A stretch of 64,000 nt of DNA from an uncultured Sulfolobales archaeon (GCA_937949785.1 CALEDH010000003.1:1-64000), one strand, 5' to 3'; numbered from the stretch's first letter, positions 37,046 through 45,932 are shown. Notes: generated from the sequence alone by a model not told the origin. Made by a program: numbers and translations.

Positions 37046-38386
37046 CTAGTTAGATTGCAGTCCTAACTCCTTTAACGTTTTTCCTATACTTAATAATTTG
37101 TTAACTACGTTGCTAGGGTTTTCACCGAGCACTGCTATCATGGCCTCCTTACCGTAATCACCTCTATGATAGATTACGTCCGGGACGAATCCGACTCTCT
37201 TAATAGCCTCTCCAACACCCCACGGAATGGTCGCACCTTCAACGGACTTAACCTCCGGGGGTTCTAAGGACCTATCGTAAAATGAAGTAGTATACCCTAA
37301 CTTCTCAATAGCCTTAAGGATTAGGTCGTCAAACCTTATGTTAGCTACAGACCTAATCTTAGGGTCATACTCCATGACCTTTATTAACGCCTTAGCTAGG
37401 TGTTTAGAAGCACCAAATTCGGGTTGGGAGGTAGCCTTAACAACGTTACCTACTTTAACTATCCTGCCCGGAACCGCTGCTACATCATTTAAACCTCTTA
37501 CAAAACGTTTAGGTAACGAGTAGGCTAAGTTCATCTGAACTTCAGGTATTAAATCGATTATTAGGTGGGAGTTCTCCTCTATAATTCTAACCGCGTTAGC
37601 TAATTCATTAATAACCTTAAATTTCTCAGCATCTAGGACTGTCACTCCATAAACATCTGGTATCAAATACGTCCTACATCTTACCCCGTAGTCTACAGAC
37701 ATCCTAGCAAATTTCAACGCGCTATTAACTAAGTCTTTCAATTCTGCCTTACTGGCTAGGCCTAACGTAATGTAAGTAGCCACCACTTCCTTAGGTAGCT
37801 CTACTTGATCCTTGAATTCTAAACAGTTACCAGCATGGTAAATTAGGTTTACGAAGCCACCGCACATTACTTTATGGTTTAATAATACAACAACATCTAT
37901 ATTTAAGGTATTTGATAGAGACTTAATGAGATCGTGAACGGATTCTGAAGAAATGCCTAATACCTTAGATAAGTATTCAGCTATATCTGATGTGATGAAC
38001 AGTATGCTGGAAGCGCTGATCAAGTCATTAATGCTTAAACGCTTTAAACGCTCATATGTTAGGCATTCCGATAGAACGTCAGCGCTTAAAGTCAGTGCCT
38101 TAACCTCTAACCTACTCATACTTAAACGCTCTTTAATGTAGTTAATAATTGAGACACTCATAGCGGCATTAAGTTTGATGGTGTTGACATTGCTTAAATC
38201 TAATACTTCAAGCTGCTTAATTATTTCCTCCGCTTTTACGTTTAAGAGGGCTTTACCACCGCTAACGATTTTAGTTACTACAGGATAGCATTCAACCCCG
38301 AATAACTTACATAGCTCTAAATCTAGGTATATACCATCTCTTAAAGTTAGGTCGAATTCGTTAAGGATAAGTACTTTCGTTTTCAT
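37046..38386 (-). CDS. ThiD-ThiN fusion: HMP(-P) kinase-like / thiamine phosphate synthase
   Basis: A 446-residue two-domain protein for thiamine synthesis. Residues about 1-265 resemble ThiD but the ligand loops are degenerate (the usual Gly-rich GSGGAG start reads LTLRDG, and the phosphate-loop GTGC near the end of the domain is not conserved). Residues about 275-440 are a ThiN domain with FDDLILKAIEKLG, YDRSLEPPEVKSVEG and YHRGDYGKEA, which makes thiamine phosphate in archaea lacking ThiE. It follows the 2-oxoacid dehydrogenase genes on the same strand, but has its own TATA-like box just upstream of the ATG. Thiamine diphosphate is the cofactor of the E1 subunits next door. Confidence 0.85.
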   Translation of the reverse strand: MKTKVLILNEFDLTLRDGIYLDLELCKLFGVECYPVVTKIVSGGKALLNVKAEEIIKQLEVLDLSNVNTIKLNAAMSVSIINYIKERLSMSRLEVKALTLSADVLSECLTYERLKRLSINDLISASSILFITSDIAEYLSKVLGISSESVHDLIKSLSNTLNIDVVVLLNHKVMCGGFVNLIYHAGNCLEFKDQVELPKEVVATYITLGLASKAELKDLVNSALKFARMSVDYGVRCRTYLIPDVYGVTVLDAEKFKVINELANAVRIIEENSHLIIDLIPEVQMNLAYSLPKRFVRGLNDVAAVPGRIVKVGNVVKATSQPEFGASKHLAKALIKVMEYDPKIRSVANIRFDDLILKAIEKLGYTTSFYDRSLEPPEVKSVEGATIPWGVGEAIKRVGFVPDVIYHRGDYGKEAMIAVLGENPSNVVNKLLSIGKTLKELGLQSN

Positions 38387-38422
38387 ATCTTACCATAGTA
38401 ATATCCACATAAACTTTTAAAA

Positions 38423-39778
38423 TTAAATGTGTATGGGTTTCCTAAGTATGACTAATGCAGCCTCCTTAATCGCTTCAGACACCGTTGGATGTACGTATAA
38501 GGTATTTAAGAGATCTGCTACATCTCCATTCCTACTTAAGACCAGCGATGCTATATGAACGATCTCCGAGGCTTCAGGCCCTATCATATGCGCTCCTAAG
38601 AGCTTACCCTTCATATCAGCCACTATCTTAATGAAACCTTCGTAGGAGTCTAAAGTAAGTGCCCTACCATTAGCTATTAACGGGAACTTACCTACGGCAA
38701 TCTCCCCCACCGCTTTTCTAGCCTCACTTTCGCTCATACCTACACTAGCAACCTCAGGGTCTGCGAATACCGCTATAGGGACCGCTGAGTAGTTAATAGT
38801 TGAGTTAAGTCCTAAAGCGTTCTCAGCAGCTACAACACCCTCTTCAAAAGCTGTATATGCTAGGAAGTACTTCCCAACAACGTCGCCGGCCGCATATACA
38901 TTAGGTACGTTAGTCATCATGTTGTTATTGGTTATTATCTCCCCCCTCCCACCGACTTTAATTCCTAAGGCTTCAACACCTAGGTCAGCTGTGTTAGGCT
39001 TCCTACCAACCGCTAGGACTACTCTATCAACTGTTAGTTTAACGTTATTAGATAGGTAGACCTCCACACCATCTGAGGTTCTGTCAAACCTGTGGACCAA
39101 CGTATTAGTATGTATTCGAATACCTTCCCTGGAGAGAATTTTTTGTAATGCTAACGCTACCTCACTATCTATGTTTGGTAGTATGTGAGGCATAACCTCT
39201 ACAACGCTTACCTCACTTCCTAACGTATTATAAATCTGAGCTAATTCCACTCCTATAGGACCGCCTCCAACTATTAGAAGTCTTTGGGGGACTTCATTCA
39301 TAGTGATGAAGTGGTCACCGCTTACAGCATTAGCTGACTCAATGCCTGGAATTCTTAGCTGAGCAGGTATGGAACCAGTAGCTACTATTAATCTATCATA
39401 GCTGAGCTTACTTCCCCCGACCTCAACGAATCCGTTACCTAATGCCTTAACCTCCCCATATACTATCTGCACACCTGACTTTCTTAGTAAGTATTCAACG
39501 CCCTTCACCAACCTACTCACGATAGAATCCTTATTAGTGAAAACTTTCTCGACGTTGATTATTAAATCACCGCTTAATATACCCTTCTTCTTAAACTGCT
39601 TTAACTTCTTTATAGTAGATGATATAGAGTTTAAAGCCTTAGTAGGTATGCATCCCCTATTAACGCAGACACCACCGATAGAATCCTTCTCTACGACTAT
39701 GACTTCACCTCCTAATCGCGCTGCTCTTATAGCAGCTACGTAACCAGCAGGACCTGAACCAACTACGACTATCCTCAT
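38423..39778 (-). CDS. lpdA: Dihydrolipoamide dehydrogenase (E3)
   Basis: About 451 residues, the flavoprotein that reoxidises dihydrolipoyl groups with NAD+. The FAD-binding GSGPAG start, redox cysteines in GGVCVNRGCIPTKA, the NAD-binding GGGPIGVE near residue 175 and the C-terminal HPTVSEA with the active-site His near 440 are all present. The ATG at 39778 is preferred because a TATA-like TAAAATTT lies about 24 bases before it. An in-frame ATG six codons earlier is also possible. Fifth gene of the complex. Confidence 0.92.
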   Translation of the reverse strand: MRIVVVGSGPAGYVAAIRAARLGGEVIVVEKDSIGGVCVNRGCIPTKALNSISSTIKKLKQFKKKGILSGDLIINVEKVFTNKDSIVSRLVKGVEYLLRKSGVQIVYGEVKALGNGFVEVGGSKLSYDRLIVATGSIPAQLRIPGIESANAVSGDHFITMNEVPQRLLIVGGGPIGVELAQIYNTLGSEVSVVEVMPHILPNIDSEVALALQKILSREGIRIHTNTLVHRFDRTSDGVEVYLSNNVKLTVDRVVLAVGRKPNTADLGVEALGIKVGGRGEIITNNNMMTNVPNVYAAGDVVGKYFLAYTAFEEGVVAAENALGLNSTINYSAVPIAVFADPEVASVGMSESEARKAVGEIAVGKFPLIANGRALTLDSYEGFIKIVADMKGKLLGAHMIGPEASEIVHIASLVLSRNGDVADLLNTLYVHPTVSEAIKEAALVILRKPIHI

Positions 39779-39798
39779 ATAAGAGTCCCTTAACATCT

Positions 39799-39806
39799 AA
39801 ATTTTA
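39799..39806 (-). promoter_or_regulatory. TATA box of lpdA
   Basis: TAAAATTT on the minus strand is centred about 24 bases before the ATG at 39778. It would let the E3 gene be transcribed separately from the E1-E2 genes. Confidence 0.4.
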
Positions 39807-39827
39807 GGATTAAAACTCTGTCCCGAC

Positions 39828-40544
39828 CTAGACCTCACTATCTTTAATTACCGATTCAGGCTTTTCGAGGAACACCTTCAAAGTAGCTAAGAACTCAGCA
39901 CCGTCATATCCATCAACTACTCTGTGGTCGAATGTAAGGCTAAACACGCATGTAGGCCTTACTTTTATCTCGTTATTAATAACTAAAGGCTTATCTACTA
40001 TCCTACCGATACCGAGGATAGCTACCTGCGGCGGGTTTATTATCTGAGTGAACGCGTCTACAGAACCTAATATACCAACATTCGATATGGTGAAGGTCCC
40101 TTCTGCTAGGTCTTTAATACTGAGCTTACCGTCCCGAGCCCTACTTACCAATTCGTTAAGTTGTAAGGCGATCTCCCCTAATTTTCTTAGATTAGCATTC
40201 CTAATCACAGGTGTGACTAACCCTAGCTTACTGCTTTGAACCGCTACACATATGTTTATATCTTCTATTACCTTAACCTCATCACCATCTATAATTGAGT
40301 TAAACACTTGATGATTGTTAAGGACGTGAGAAATAAGCTTTACGAATAATGATGTATAAGTTAAACGCGTATTATACTTATCCATAATTATCGGTTCTAA
40401 CCTACTCTTTAGTTCCTTCAGATAGCCAATGTCAAACTCGCCATGGAGTGTTACATGAACTCTTTCCTCATAACTCTTTGAGAGCCTCTCAGCTATCGTT
40501 GCCCGGGGCCATGACTTCAACGATAAGGTCTTAATAACTTTCAT
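39828..40544 (-). CDS. 2-oxoacid dehydrogenase acyltransferase E2, catalytic domain only
   Basis: A 238-residue E2 core. The catalytic His207 and Asp211 are in DHRVVDGYDGA and the VTPVIRN and GTFTISNVG segments typical of this domain are present. There is no lipoyl domain and no peripheral subunit-binding domain, both of which are normally in the same chain. The lipoyl domain is a separate gene ending 25 bases upstream. The protein begins with a complete catalytic-domain N-terminus, so the split is not an obvious frameshift. How E1 and E3 dock without the binding domain is unclear. Confidence 0.88.
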   Translation of the reverse strand: MKVIKTLSLKSWPRATIAERLSKSYEERVHVTLHGEFDIGYLKELKSRLEPIIMDKYNTRLTYTSLFVKLISHVLNNHQVFNSIIDGDEVKVIEDINICVAVQSSKLGLVTPVIRNANLRKLGEIALQLNELVSRARDGKLSIKDLAEGTFTISNVGILGSVDAFTQIINPPQVAILGIGRIVDKPLVINNEIKVRPTCVFSLTFDHRVVDGYDGAEFLATLKVFLEKPESVIKDSEV

Positions 40545-40569
40545 TGATTAAACTCCTCACCTATAGAGC

Positions 40570-40812
40570 CTATTCAATTATAGCTACGGCCTTACCGACC
40601 GGGACGACATCACCTACGTTTGCAAGTAATTTCTTAATTACTCCTGACTTAGGTGCTTCTAATTCGAAGACGACTTTCTCAGCCTCAACCCTCGCTATTA
40701 TTTCCCCCTCACTAACCGGATCTCCTTCACCCTTCAGCCACTCTACTATCCTACCCTCCCTCATTTCAGGGTCCATTCTGGGCATTATTACTTCAACCAA
40801 GTTCACACCCAA
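40570..40812 (-). CDS. Free-standing lipoyl-domain protein of the 2-oxoacid dehydrogenase complex
   Basis: An 80-residue protein consisting of a single biotin/lipoyl-attachment domain. Lys46 in the turn VEAEKVV is the expected lipoylated lysine. The glycines of the flanking turns and the final GKAVAIIE strand are conserved. It sits between the E1 beta gene (14 bases away) and the E2 catalytic gene (25 bases away). It should shuttle acyl groups between E1, E2 and E3, but here as a mobile separate protein or a non-covalent subunit. Confidence 0.9.
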   Translation of the reverse strand: MGVNLVEVIMPRMDPEMREGRIVEWLKGEGDPVSEGEIIARVEAEKVVFELEAPKSGVIKKLLANVGDVVPVGKAVAIIE

Positions 40813-40826
40813 TAATATTCGTAATT

Positions 40827-41837
40827 TTATTTATATAACTGCTTACCTGATTTAACTAATGTTTTTACGGTGCTTATCAATTTCTCCTCATTAGGTAGGA
40901 ACGCGTTGTATGCCTTAGGAGAGAATGGTGGTGGAATATCCTCAGCTGCTAACCTAACCGCAGGTGCTTTAAGGTAGTCAAGAGCTTCCTCCATAGCTAT
41001 CGCTATTACCTCAGCACCGACGCCAGCTGTTTTATGGTCTGGTTCAATGACTACTAAGCGCCCTGTCTTCTTAATAGACTCCACTAAAGTCTTCTTATCG
41101 AATGGATTAAGAGTTCTAGGGTCTACGACCTCAATACTTATCCCCTCACCCTCTAATTTCTTAGCTGCTGAGAGAGCTATGTGAACCATGTACGAAACGG
41201 CGAACACTGTGACATCACTACCTTCCTTCTTAACGTCTGCCTGACCTAAAGGTATCGTATACTCCTCAGCTGGGACTGGACCTCTCAACCTATATAGGGC
41301 AGCACACTCTATGAATATGTCCGGGTTTTCATCCCTTATAGCAGATTTAAGCAATCCTTTAGCATCATAAGGCGTTGAAGGTACTTCAACATACACTCCC
41401 GGGATGTTCATTAGGAATGCTGGATAGAACTGTGAGTGTTGGGCTGCCGCATACCTGTAAAGCCCGTACTGAGTCCTTATGACGGCTGGAACTTTAAGCT
41501 TACCCCCACTCATATACCTAATCTTAGGTAAGTGGTTGATTACCTGATCCCCAGCACACATTAGGAAATCCATATACATTATCTCAGCAATAGGTCTCAT
41601 ACCAGCTATTGCAGCGCCTATAGCTGCACCAACGATGGCTGTTTCCGATATGGGGGTATCCCTAACCCTTTCACGGCCGAATTCCTCATAAAGCCCTTGA
41701 GTAACCTTAAACACGCCTCCGATTAACCCTATATCCTCACCCATCAAGAAGACTCTATCATCTCTTAACATCTCTTCTCTTAACGCCTCCCTCAACGCCT
41801 CTGCGTAAGTTATCTCACGTACTGCCATCCCCATCAC
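40827..41837 (-). CDS. 2-oxoacid dehydrogenase E1 beta subunit
   Basis: A 336-residue transketolase-fold subunit. GEDIGLIGGVFKVT near residue 33 and the C-terminal VVIEPDHKTAGVGAEV are typical of PdhB/BkdB. With E1 alpha it forms the TPP-dependent decarboxylase that passes an acyl group to lipoate. The start (GTG at 41837 or ATG at 41834) overlaps the E1 alpha stop, so expression is coupled. Pyruvate, branched-chain or acetoin-type substrate is not determined. The complete complex with this gene order resembles the one in Thermoplasma, which prefers branched-chain oxoacids. Confidence 0.9.
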   Translation of the reverse strand: MMGMAVREITYAEALREALREEMLRDDRVFLMGEDIGLIGGVFKVTQGLYEEFGRERVRDTPISETAIVGAAIGAAIAGMRPIAEIMYMDFLMCAGDQVINHLPKIRYMSGGKLKVPAVIRTQYGLYRYAAAQHSQFYPAFLMNIPGVYVEVPSTPYDAKGLLKSAIRDENPDIFIECAALYRLRGPVPAEEYTIPLGQADVKKEGSDVTVFAVSYMVHIALSAAKKLEGEGISIEVVDPRTLNPFDKKTLVESIKKTGRLVVIEPDHKTAGVGAEVIAIAMEEALDYLKAPAVRLAAEDIPPPFSPKAYNAFLPNEEKLISTVKTLVKSGKQLYK

Positions 41838-42811
41838 CTCACATATACGAAATGCTTAACAAACTCTAAATCAGGTTCTTCGCTCTCCCTCGCAAACCTA
41901 ACAGCTTCATCGACGTCGTGTACCGCTTTACTCTCTAGGCGACTTAACTCTGACTCCGTGGATATCCCCTCACCTATTAATCTCTCCTTCAAAACCTTTA
42001 TAGGGCACCTTTGCTTCCACATCATAAATTCCTCATCACTCCTATACTTACCTAAGTAGTACATTCCGTGGTCAAGCCATCTATAGGTCCTAGCTTCGAT
42101 TAACGTAGGGCCTTCACCTCTTCGCGCCCTCTCAACAGATTTTAAGGTTGCTTCATACACTGCCACGACATCATTACCGTCAACCACAATACCTGGCATG
42201 TTATAGGATACCGCTCTATCAACTATTTCCTTAGCGGAGACTGATTTACTGATATGCATTGAGATCGCATAGAAGTTATTCTCGCATACGAAGACTATAG
42301 GTAGTTTCCAAACCGATGCTAAGTTAAGTGCTTCATGGAATGCCCCAGTATTAGTGGCTCCATCACCGAAGAATGAAACCGCAACTCTATCCTCCCCACG
42401 CATCTTAAACGCTAACGCAACACCTACCGCTATAGGTATATTACCACCAACTATAGCTGATGAAAATATCACACCAACTTCCGGCTCTGTGCTATGCATG
42501 GAGCCGCCTATACCCTTACAAACACCTGACTTCTTACCGTAGAGTTCAGCCATTAGGTGCCTGGGATCTATACCCTTCGCCAGGCTGTGTCCGTGACCCC
42601 TATGAGTACTTAGTATGTAGTCATCCTTTCTGAGAGCTGAGCATACACCTACTGCGACACCTTCTTGGCCTACATAACCATGTGCTATGCCGGGAATCTC
42701 ACCAGCTCTGTAAAGCTCTACTACCCTTTCCTCAAACCTTCTCAATAAGACCATCTTATAATACATATCGAGGAGTAGTTCCTTACTCAACGACTTTAAA
42801 CTCAGATACAT
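41834..42811 (-). CDS. 2-oxoacid dehydrogenase E1 alpha subunit
   Basis: About 325 residues. The thiamine diphosphate motif GDGATNTG ... CENN near residue 145-175 is complete, and the N-terminal MYYKMVLLRRFEERV is typical of the family. The frame is open to 42847, but a TATA-like TTTTAAAT lies inside that extension about 27 bases before the ATG at 42811, so I chose the shorter start. First gene of the minus-strand complex. Its upstream gap is shared with the divergent SDR gene. Confidence 0.9.
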   Translation of the reverse strand: MYLSLKSLSKELLLDMYYKMVLLRRFEERVVELYRAGEIPGIAHGYVGQEGVAVGVCSALRKDDYILSTHRGHGHSLAKGIDPRHLMAELYGKKSGVCKGIGGSMHSTEPEVGVIFSSAIVGGNIPIAVGVALAFKMRGEDRVAVSFFGDGATNTGAFHEALNLASVWKLPIVFVCENNFYAISMHISKSVSAKEIVDRAVSYNMPGIVVDGNDVVAVYEATLKSVERARRGEGPTLIEARTYRWLDHGMYYLGKYRSDEEFMMWKQRCPIKVLKERLIGEGISTESELSRLESKAVHDVDEAVRFARESEEPDLEFVKHFVYVR

Positions 42812-42912
42812 CACCAACATAAAAATCGGTATGACATTTAAAACCATTTCAATAATTGAGGACCTTCTTATATGCTATAAAATTTTTTAGATCTCTGTGA
42901 AGATCTTCTACG

Positions 42913-43668
42913 GTGTTTGCCTTGAAGCTACAGGGACGTGTGGCCATTGTAACTGGTGGTGCTAGAGGTATAGGTAAGGCAATCGCGGCAGAATTCACTA
43001 AGGAGGGAGCTAAGGTGGTCTTAATCGATATTGCTGAAGAAGAACTAACTAAGACGGCTGAGGAGCTAGGTAGATATGGGGAGGTAATATCTATAAAGAC
43101 GGATGTATCGAAAGTTGATGAAATACAGAGGGCGGTACAGGAAGTAATACGTAGGTATGGTAGGGTAGATATTTTAGTGAATAATGCCGGGATCTTCTCA
43201 AGAAGTTCTCTTGAGGAATTAACTGAGGAGAGTTGGGACAGGATTATGAAGGTTAACCTAACCTCTGCAGTAATGTTCTCTAGGGAAGTTGTTAAGTATA
43301 TGAAGGACCAAGGCTTCGGTAAGATAATTAATATGGCATCACTTGCTGGTCAGGTAGGCGGTATATATGCGGGGGTAGACTACGCGGTCTCTAAGGCTGG
43401 TCTTATATGTTTAACTAAGTCCTTAGCTAGGAGGCTAGCTAAGTATAACATACTAGTTAACGCGGTTGCTCCAGGAGTTATAGAAAGCCCTATGACCGCA
43501 CCGTGGCCTGAAGAAGTTAAAGCAGGGTTTATCCAGAAAATACCTTTAGGTAGGTTAGGCAGACCTGAGGACGTAGCCAAAGTAGTGTTATTCCTAGCCT
43601 CCGATGATTCTAACTACATAACCGGTCAGATCATAAACGTAGATGGAGGTATATCTATAGGTCCTTAA
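42913..43668 (+). CDS. Short-chain dehydrogenase/reductase (FabG-like)
   Basis: A 251-residue classical SDR. The cofactor loop TGGARGIG, the NNAG motif near residue 92, the catalytic Ser, Tyr and Lys (MASLAGQVGG and YAVSK) and the final ITGQIINVDGG are present. The substrate is unknown. It is divergent from the E1 alpha gene with a 100-base shared promoter region holding CTATAAAATT. The GTG at 42913 or a TTG three codons later (with GGTG upstream) may be the true start. Confidence 0.88.
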   Translation: MFALKLQGRVAIVTGGARGIGKAIAAEFTKEGAKVVLIDIAEEELTKTAEELGRYGEVISIKTDVSKVDEIQRAVQEVIRRYGRVDILVNNAGIFSRSSLEELTEESWDRIMKVNLTSAVMFSREVVKYMKDQGFGKIINMASLAGQVGGIYAGVDYAVSKAGLICLTKSLARRLAKYNILVNAVAPGVIESPMTAPWPEEVKAGFIQKIPLGRLGRPEDVAKVVLFLASDDSNYITGQIINVDGGISIGP

Positions 43669-43757
43669 AGGTTCTCACGGAATACTTAAAAATCAAAATC
43701 GTGTTATCGTCTTAATAAGTTCAAATAATTTTTATTAAATTATGAATTAACTAGTAG

Positions 43758-44909
43758 CTACCACAGCTTAAGTGACCTCATTAATATTCTCTCTATAAGT
43801 TTTTTGCTTGCATCTACAGGGCTTTGATTAAGCAACCTACGCATTAATAATGTCTTCTCAGCTATTGATGGTATGTCAGACTCCTTAATACCTAAATCAT
43901 ATAATCCGTTCGGGAATTCAAACCCTGAGAGTAGGTCTTTAATAGCTTCAACGGACCTAGCAGCACGCTTCTTTATGCTAGGCTCATCATCGTAACCTAA
44001 CATACCAGCGATCTTAGCTAATTTTTCAGGTACTACTTCAATTAATACCTCCAGCAATGCTGGGGCTGTAATAGCAGCACATACACCGTGTGACGCATCT
44101 GTAATTCCACCTAATACTAAAGATATAGCATGTGATATATGAGTTCCTGCATTACCTAATGCTATACCAGCCATATAGGATGCTAGGGACATACCAAATC
44201 TAGCTTCTAAGTCCTGGCCGTTATGGTAGGCCCTCTTCAAGTACTTCCCTATAAGTTCTATTGACCTCTCTGCAATGTTATCAGATACAGGATTAGAACC
44301 TACGTAGACAGGCCTTAAATCACTCCTAATAGGTTTAGGTCTTACGTTATATGGTTTAGAGGTGTAGGCCTCGATAGCATGCATTAACGCGTCTAACCCT
44401 GTTGAGGCAGTAGTCTGCTGAGGCATAGTAATAGTGTTTATTGGATCTACCACGGCTAGGGTTGGGAGTAAGTACTCATGAGTTAAACCAAACTTCAACC
44501 CACTCTCAGCGACTGTAAATACTGCCGTAGGGGTTGTCTCACTACCGCTACCAGATGTTGTGGGTATGGCTATAAGCGGTTTTAAAACCCCCGGAATGGG
44601 CTTACCCTTACCTACTGGTTGTGGTATATAGTCTAAGACGCTCTCTGTTGGGTAAGTCGTATATAGGTTAATCAATTTCGCAGTATCGATTGAGCTCCCA
44701 CCACCAACAGCTACTAAAGCATCAAACTTAACGTCGGACGCGTACTCAATACCCTCCTCAACAGATTCTAAAGTTGGTTCTGGTTCAACCCCATTCCAAA
44801 TACCTACCTCAATACCTTCTGACTCAACGTTCTTCACAATATTTCTGATGATCTCTGTTTTTTCGTAGATGTTTTTACCGCATATAAGTAATGCCTTCGA
44901 CACCTTCAT
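43758..44909 (-). CDS. Iron-containing alcohol dehydrogenase, copy 2, with problematic N-terminus
   Basis: From its first ATG the protein has 383 residues with GGGSSIDTAK near 69, TTSGSGSETT near 114, DALMHAIEAYT and the histidine ligands in HISHAI and DASHGVCAA, so the catalytic part is intact. However, the family's N-terminal strand-turn (VFTFRASQAKVGVGATKE) is encoded in the same frame upstream to about 45010, where no ATG, GTG or TTG is present. A TATA-like GTTTAAAAAC at 45056-45065 points to a start near 45033-45037. The only plausible codon there, a GTG at 45033, is in another frame. A one-base frameshift or a non-standard start codon is likely. Confidence 0.8.
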   Translation of the reverse strand: MKVSKALLICGKNIYEKTEIIRNIVKNVESEGIEVGIWNGVEPEPTLESVEEGIEYASDVKFDALVAVGGGSSIDTAKLINLYTTYPTESVLDYIPQPVGKGKPIPGVLKPLIAIPTTSGSGSETTPTAVFTVAESGLKFGLTHEYLLPTLAVVDPINTITMPQQTTASTGLDALMHAIEAYTSKPYNVRPKPIRSDLRPVYVGSNPVSDNIAERSIELIGKYLKRAYHNGQDLEARFGMSLASYMAGIALGNAGTHISHAISLVLGGITDASHGVCAAITAPALLEVLIEVVPEKLAKIAGMLGYDDEPSIKKRAARSVEAIKDLLSGFEFPNGLYDLGIKESDIPSIAEKTLLMRRLLNQSPVDASKKLIERILMRSLKLW

Positions 44910-45217
44910 CTTTTTTAACTCATATCCAACTTCTTTTGTTGCCCCAACACCTACTTTAGCCTGAGAAGCTCTAAACGTGAATACGGTATCTACCTGACCA
45001 AATTCGGGTATCGGTAGTATTAATAACGACCACCTTAGTAGTAGTTAATGAAGGTGTTTAAAAACTTAACTAATATGAAAGTATACGTAATGATGATAAC
45101 CAATTATTGCGGTTCACCCTAATCAGCTATGCTAACTACTAACCCTCCCTCCAACATAGGATTTTTTAGTGGTTCCTAAGCAGTTAACCAAACATCTTTC
45201 CCCCCAATCATCTATCT

Positions 45218-45278
45218 TTATGTGGTGATGGTTGTTGGGGGACTGCTGGTTAGGTAGTGTTCGATGCGTATTTATGGG
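45218..45278 (+). repeat. G-rich dispersed repeat, copy 2
   Basis: 61 bases matching 28633-28694 at 57 positions. Here the repeat runs up to the first ATG of the ABC ATPase pseudogene at 45275. The core GGACTGCTGGTTAGGTAGTGTT is unchanged. It carries one G fewer in the G-run than copy 1. Confidence 0.6.
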
Positions 45279-45932
45279 GCTACGTCTTAGAGGGGTATGG
45301 CATAGTTATGACGGCGTGACCTACGTATTGAAGAACGTAAATCTATTCTTCGCTAGGCCAGGTATACACGTCGTGCTCGGCCTAACGGCTCCGGTAAGAC
45401 AACGTTACTTAAGATAATTGCTTTAATGATTAGACCAATAACGGGTTTTATCAACGTTAACGGTAGTGATTTTTGGAGTTTAAGTAGTGTAGAGAGATGA
45501 GTTGAAGAAGTCTGTTATCTACGTACATGATAATCTGTTAAACCTCATAGGCACTGTAGAGTATAACGTAGGTTTAGGGCTTAGAATGAGAGGGGAGGCT
45601 AAGCGACTTAACATCGCATATGACTACATGGAACGTTATAAGATATTAGATGTTAGGAGGAAGCCTGTCTCAAAGCTTAGTACGGGGCAGATGAAGGTGG
45701 TCACCATCTTAAGAACCTTAGCTTTAAATCCACTGATGATAGTGTTAGATGAGCCTTTCACATATCTTGATAGAGAGAGAATAGAAATACTCCTAGAAGA
45801 TGTTAGAACATTATCTAAGGATAGGGTAGCCATTATCTCAACACATTACGTGTACGGAGAACTAACGGATATGGGAAAGCCATTATAGAGCTCGTTTCAG
45901 ATGAGGCAAATGATTTAAGAAGAGTAGAATAA
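45275..45932 (+). pseudogene. ABC transporter ATPase pseudogene (tungstate/molybdate-type)
   Basis: Joined across frames, the sequence encodes a recognisable ABC ATPase: LRGVWHSYDGVTYVLKNVNL, then a Walker A region read as VLG / PNGSGKTT after a one-base shift near 45385, then ALMIRPITGFINVNG and a stop near 45498, then VIYVHDNLLNLIGTVEYNV, the signature LSTGQ and Walker B MIVLDEPF. A further shift near 45882 is needed to reach the C-terminal AIIELVSDEANDLRRVE and stop at 45932. At least three lesions show the gene is inactive. No permease or binding protein is adjacent. Confidence 0.8.
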
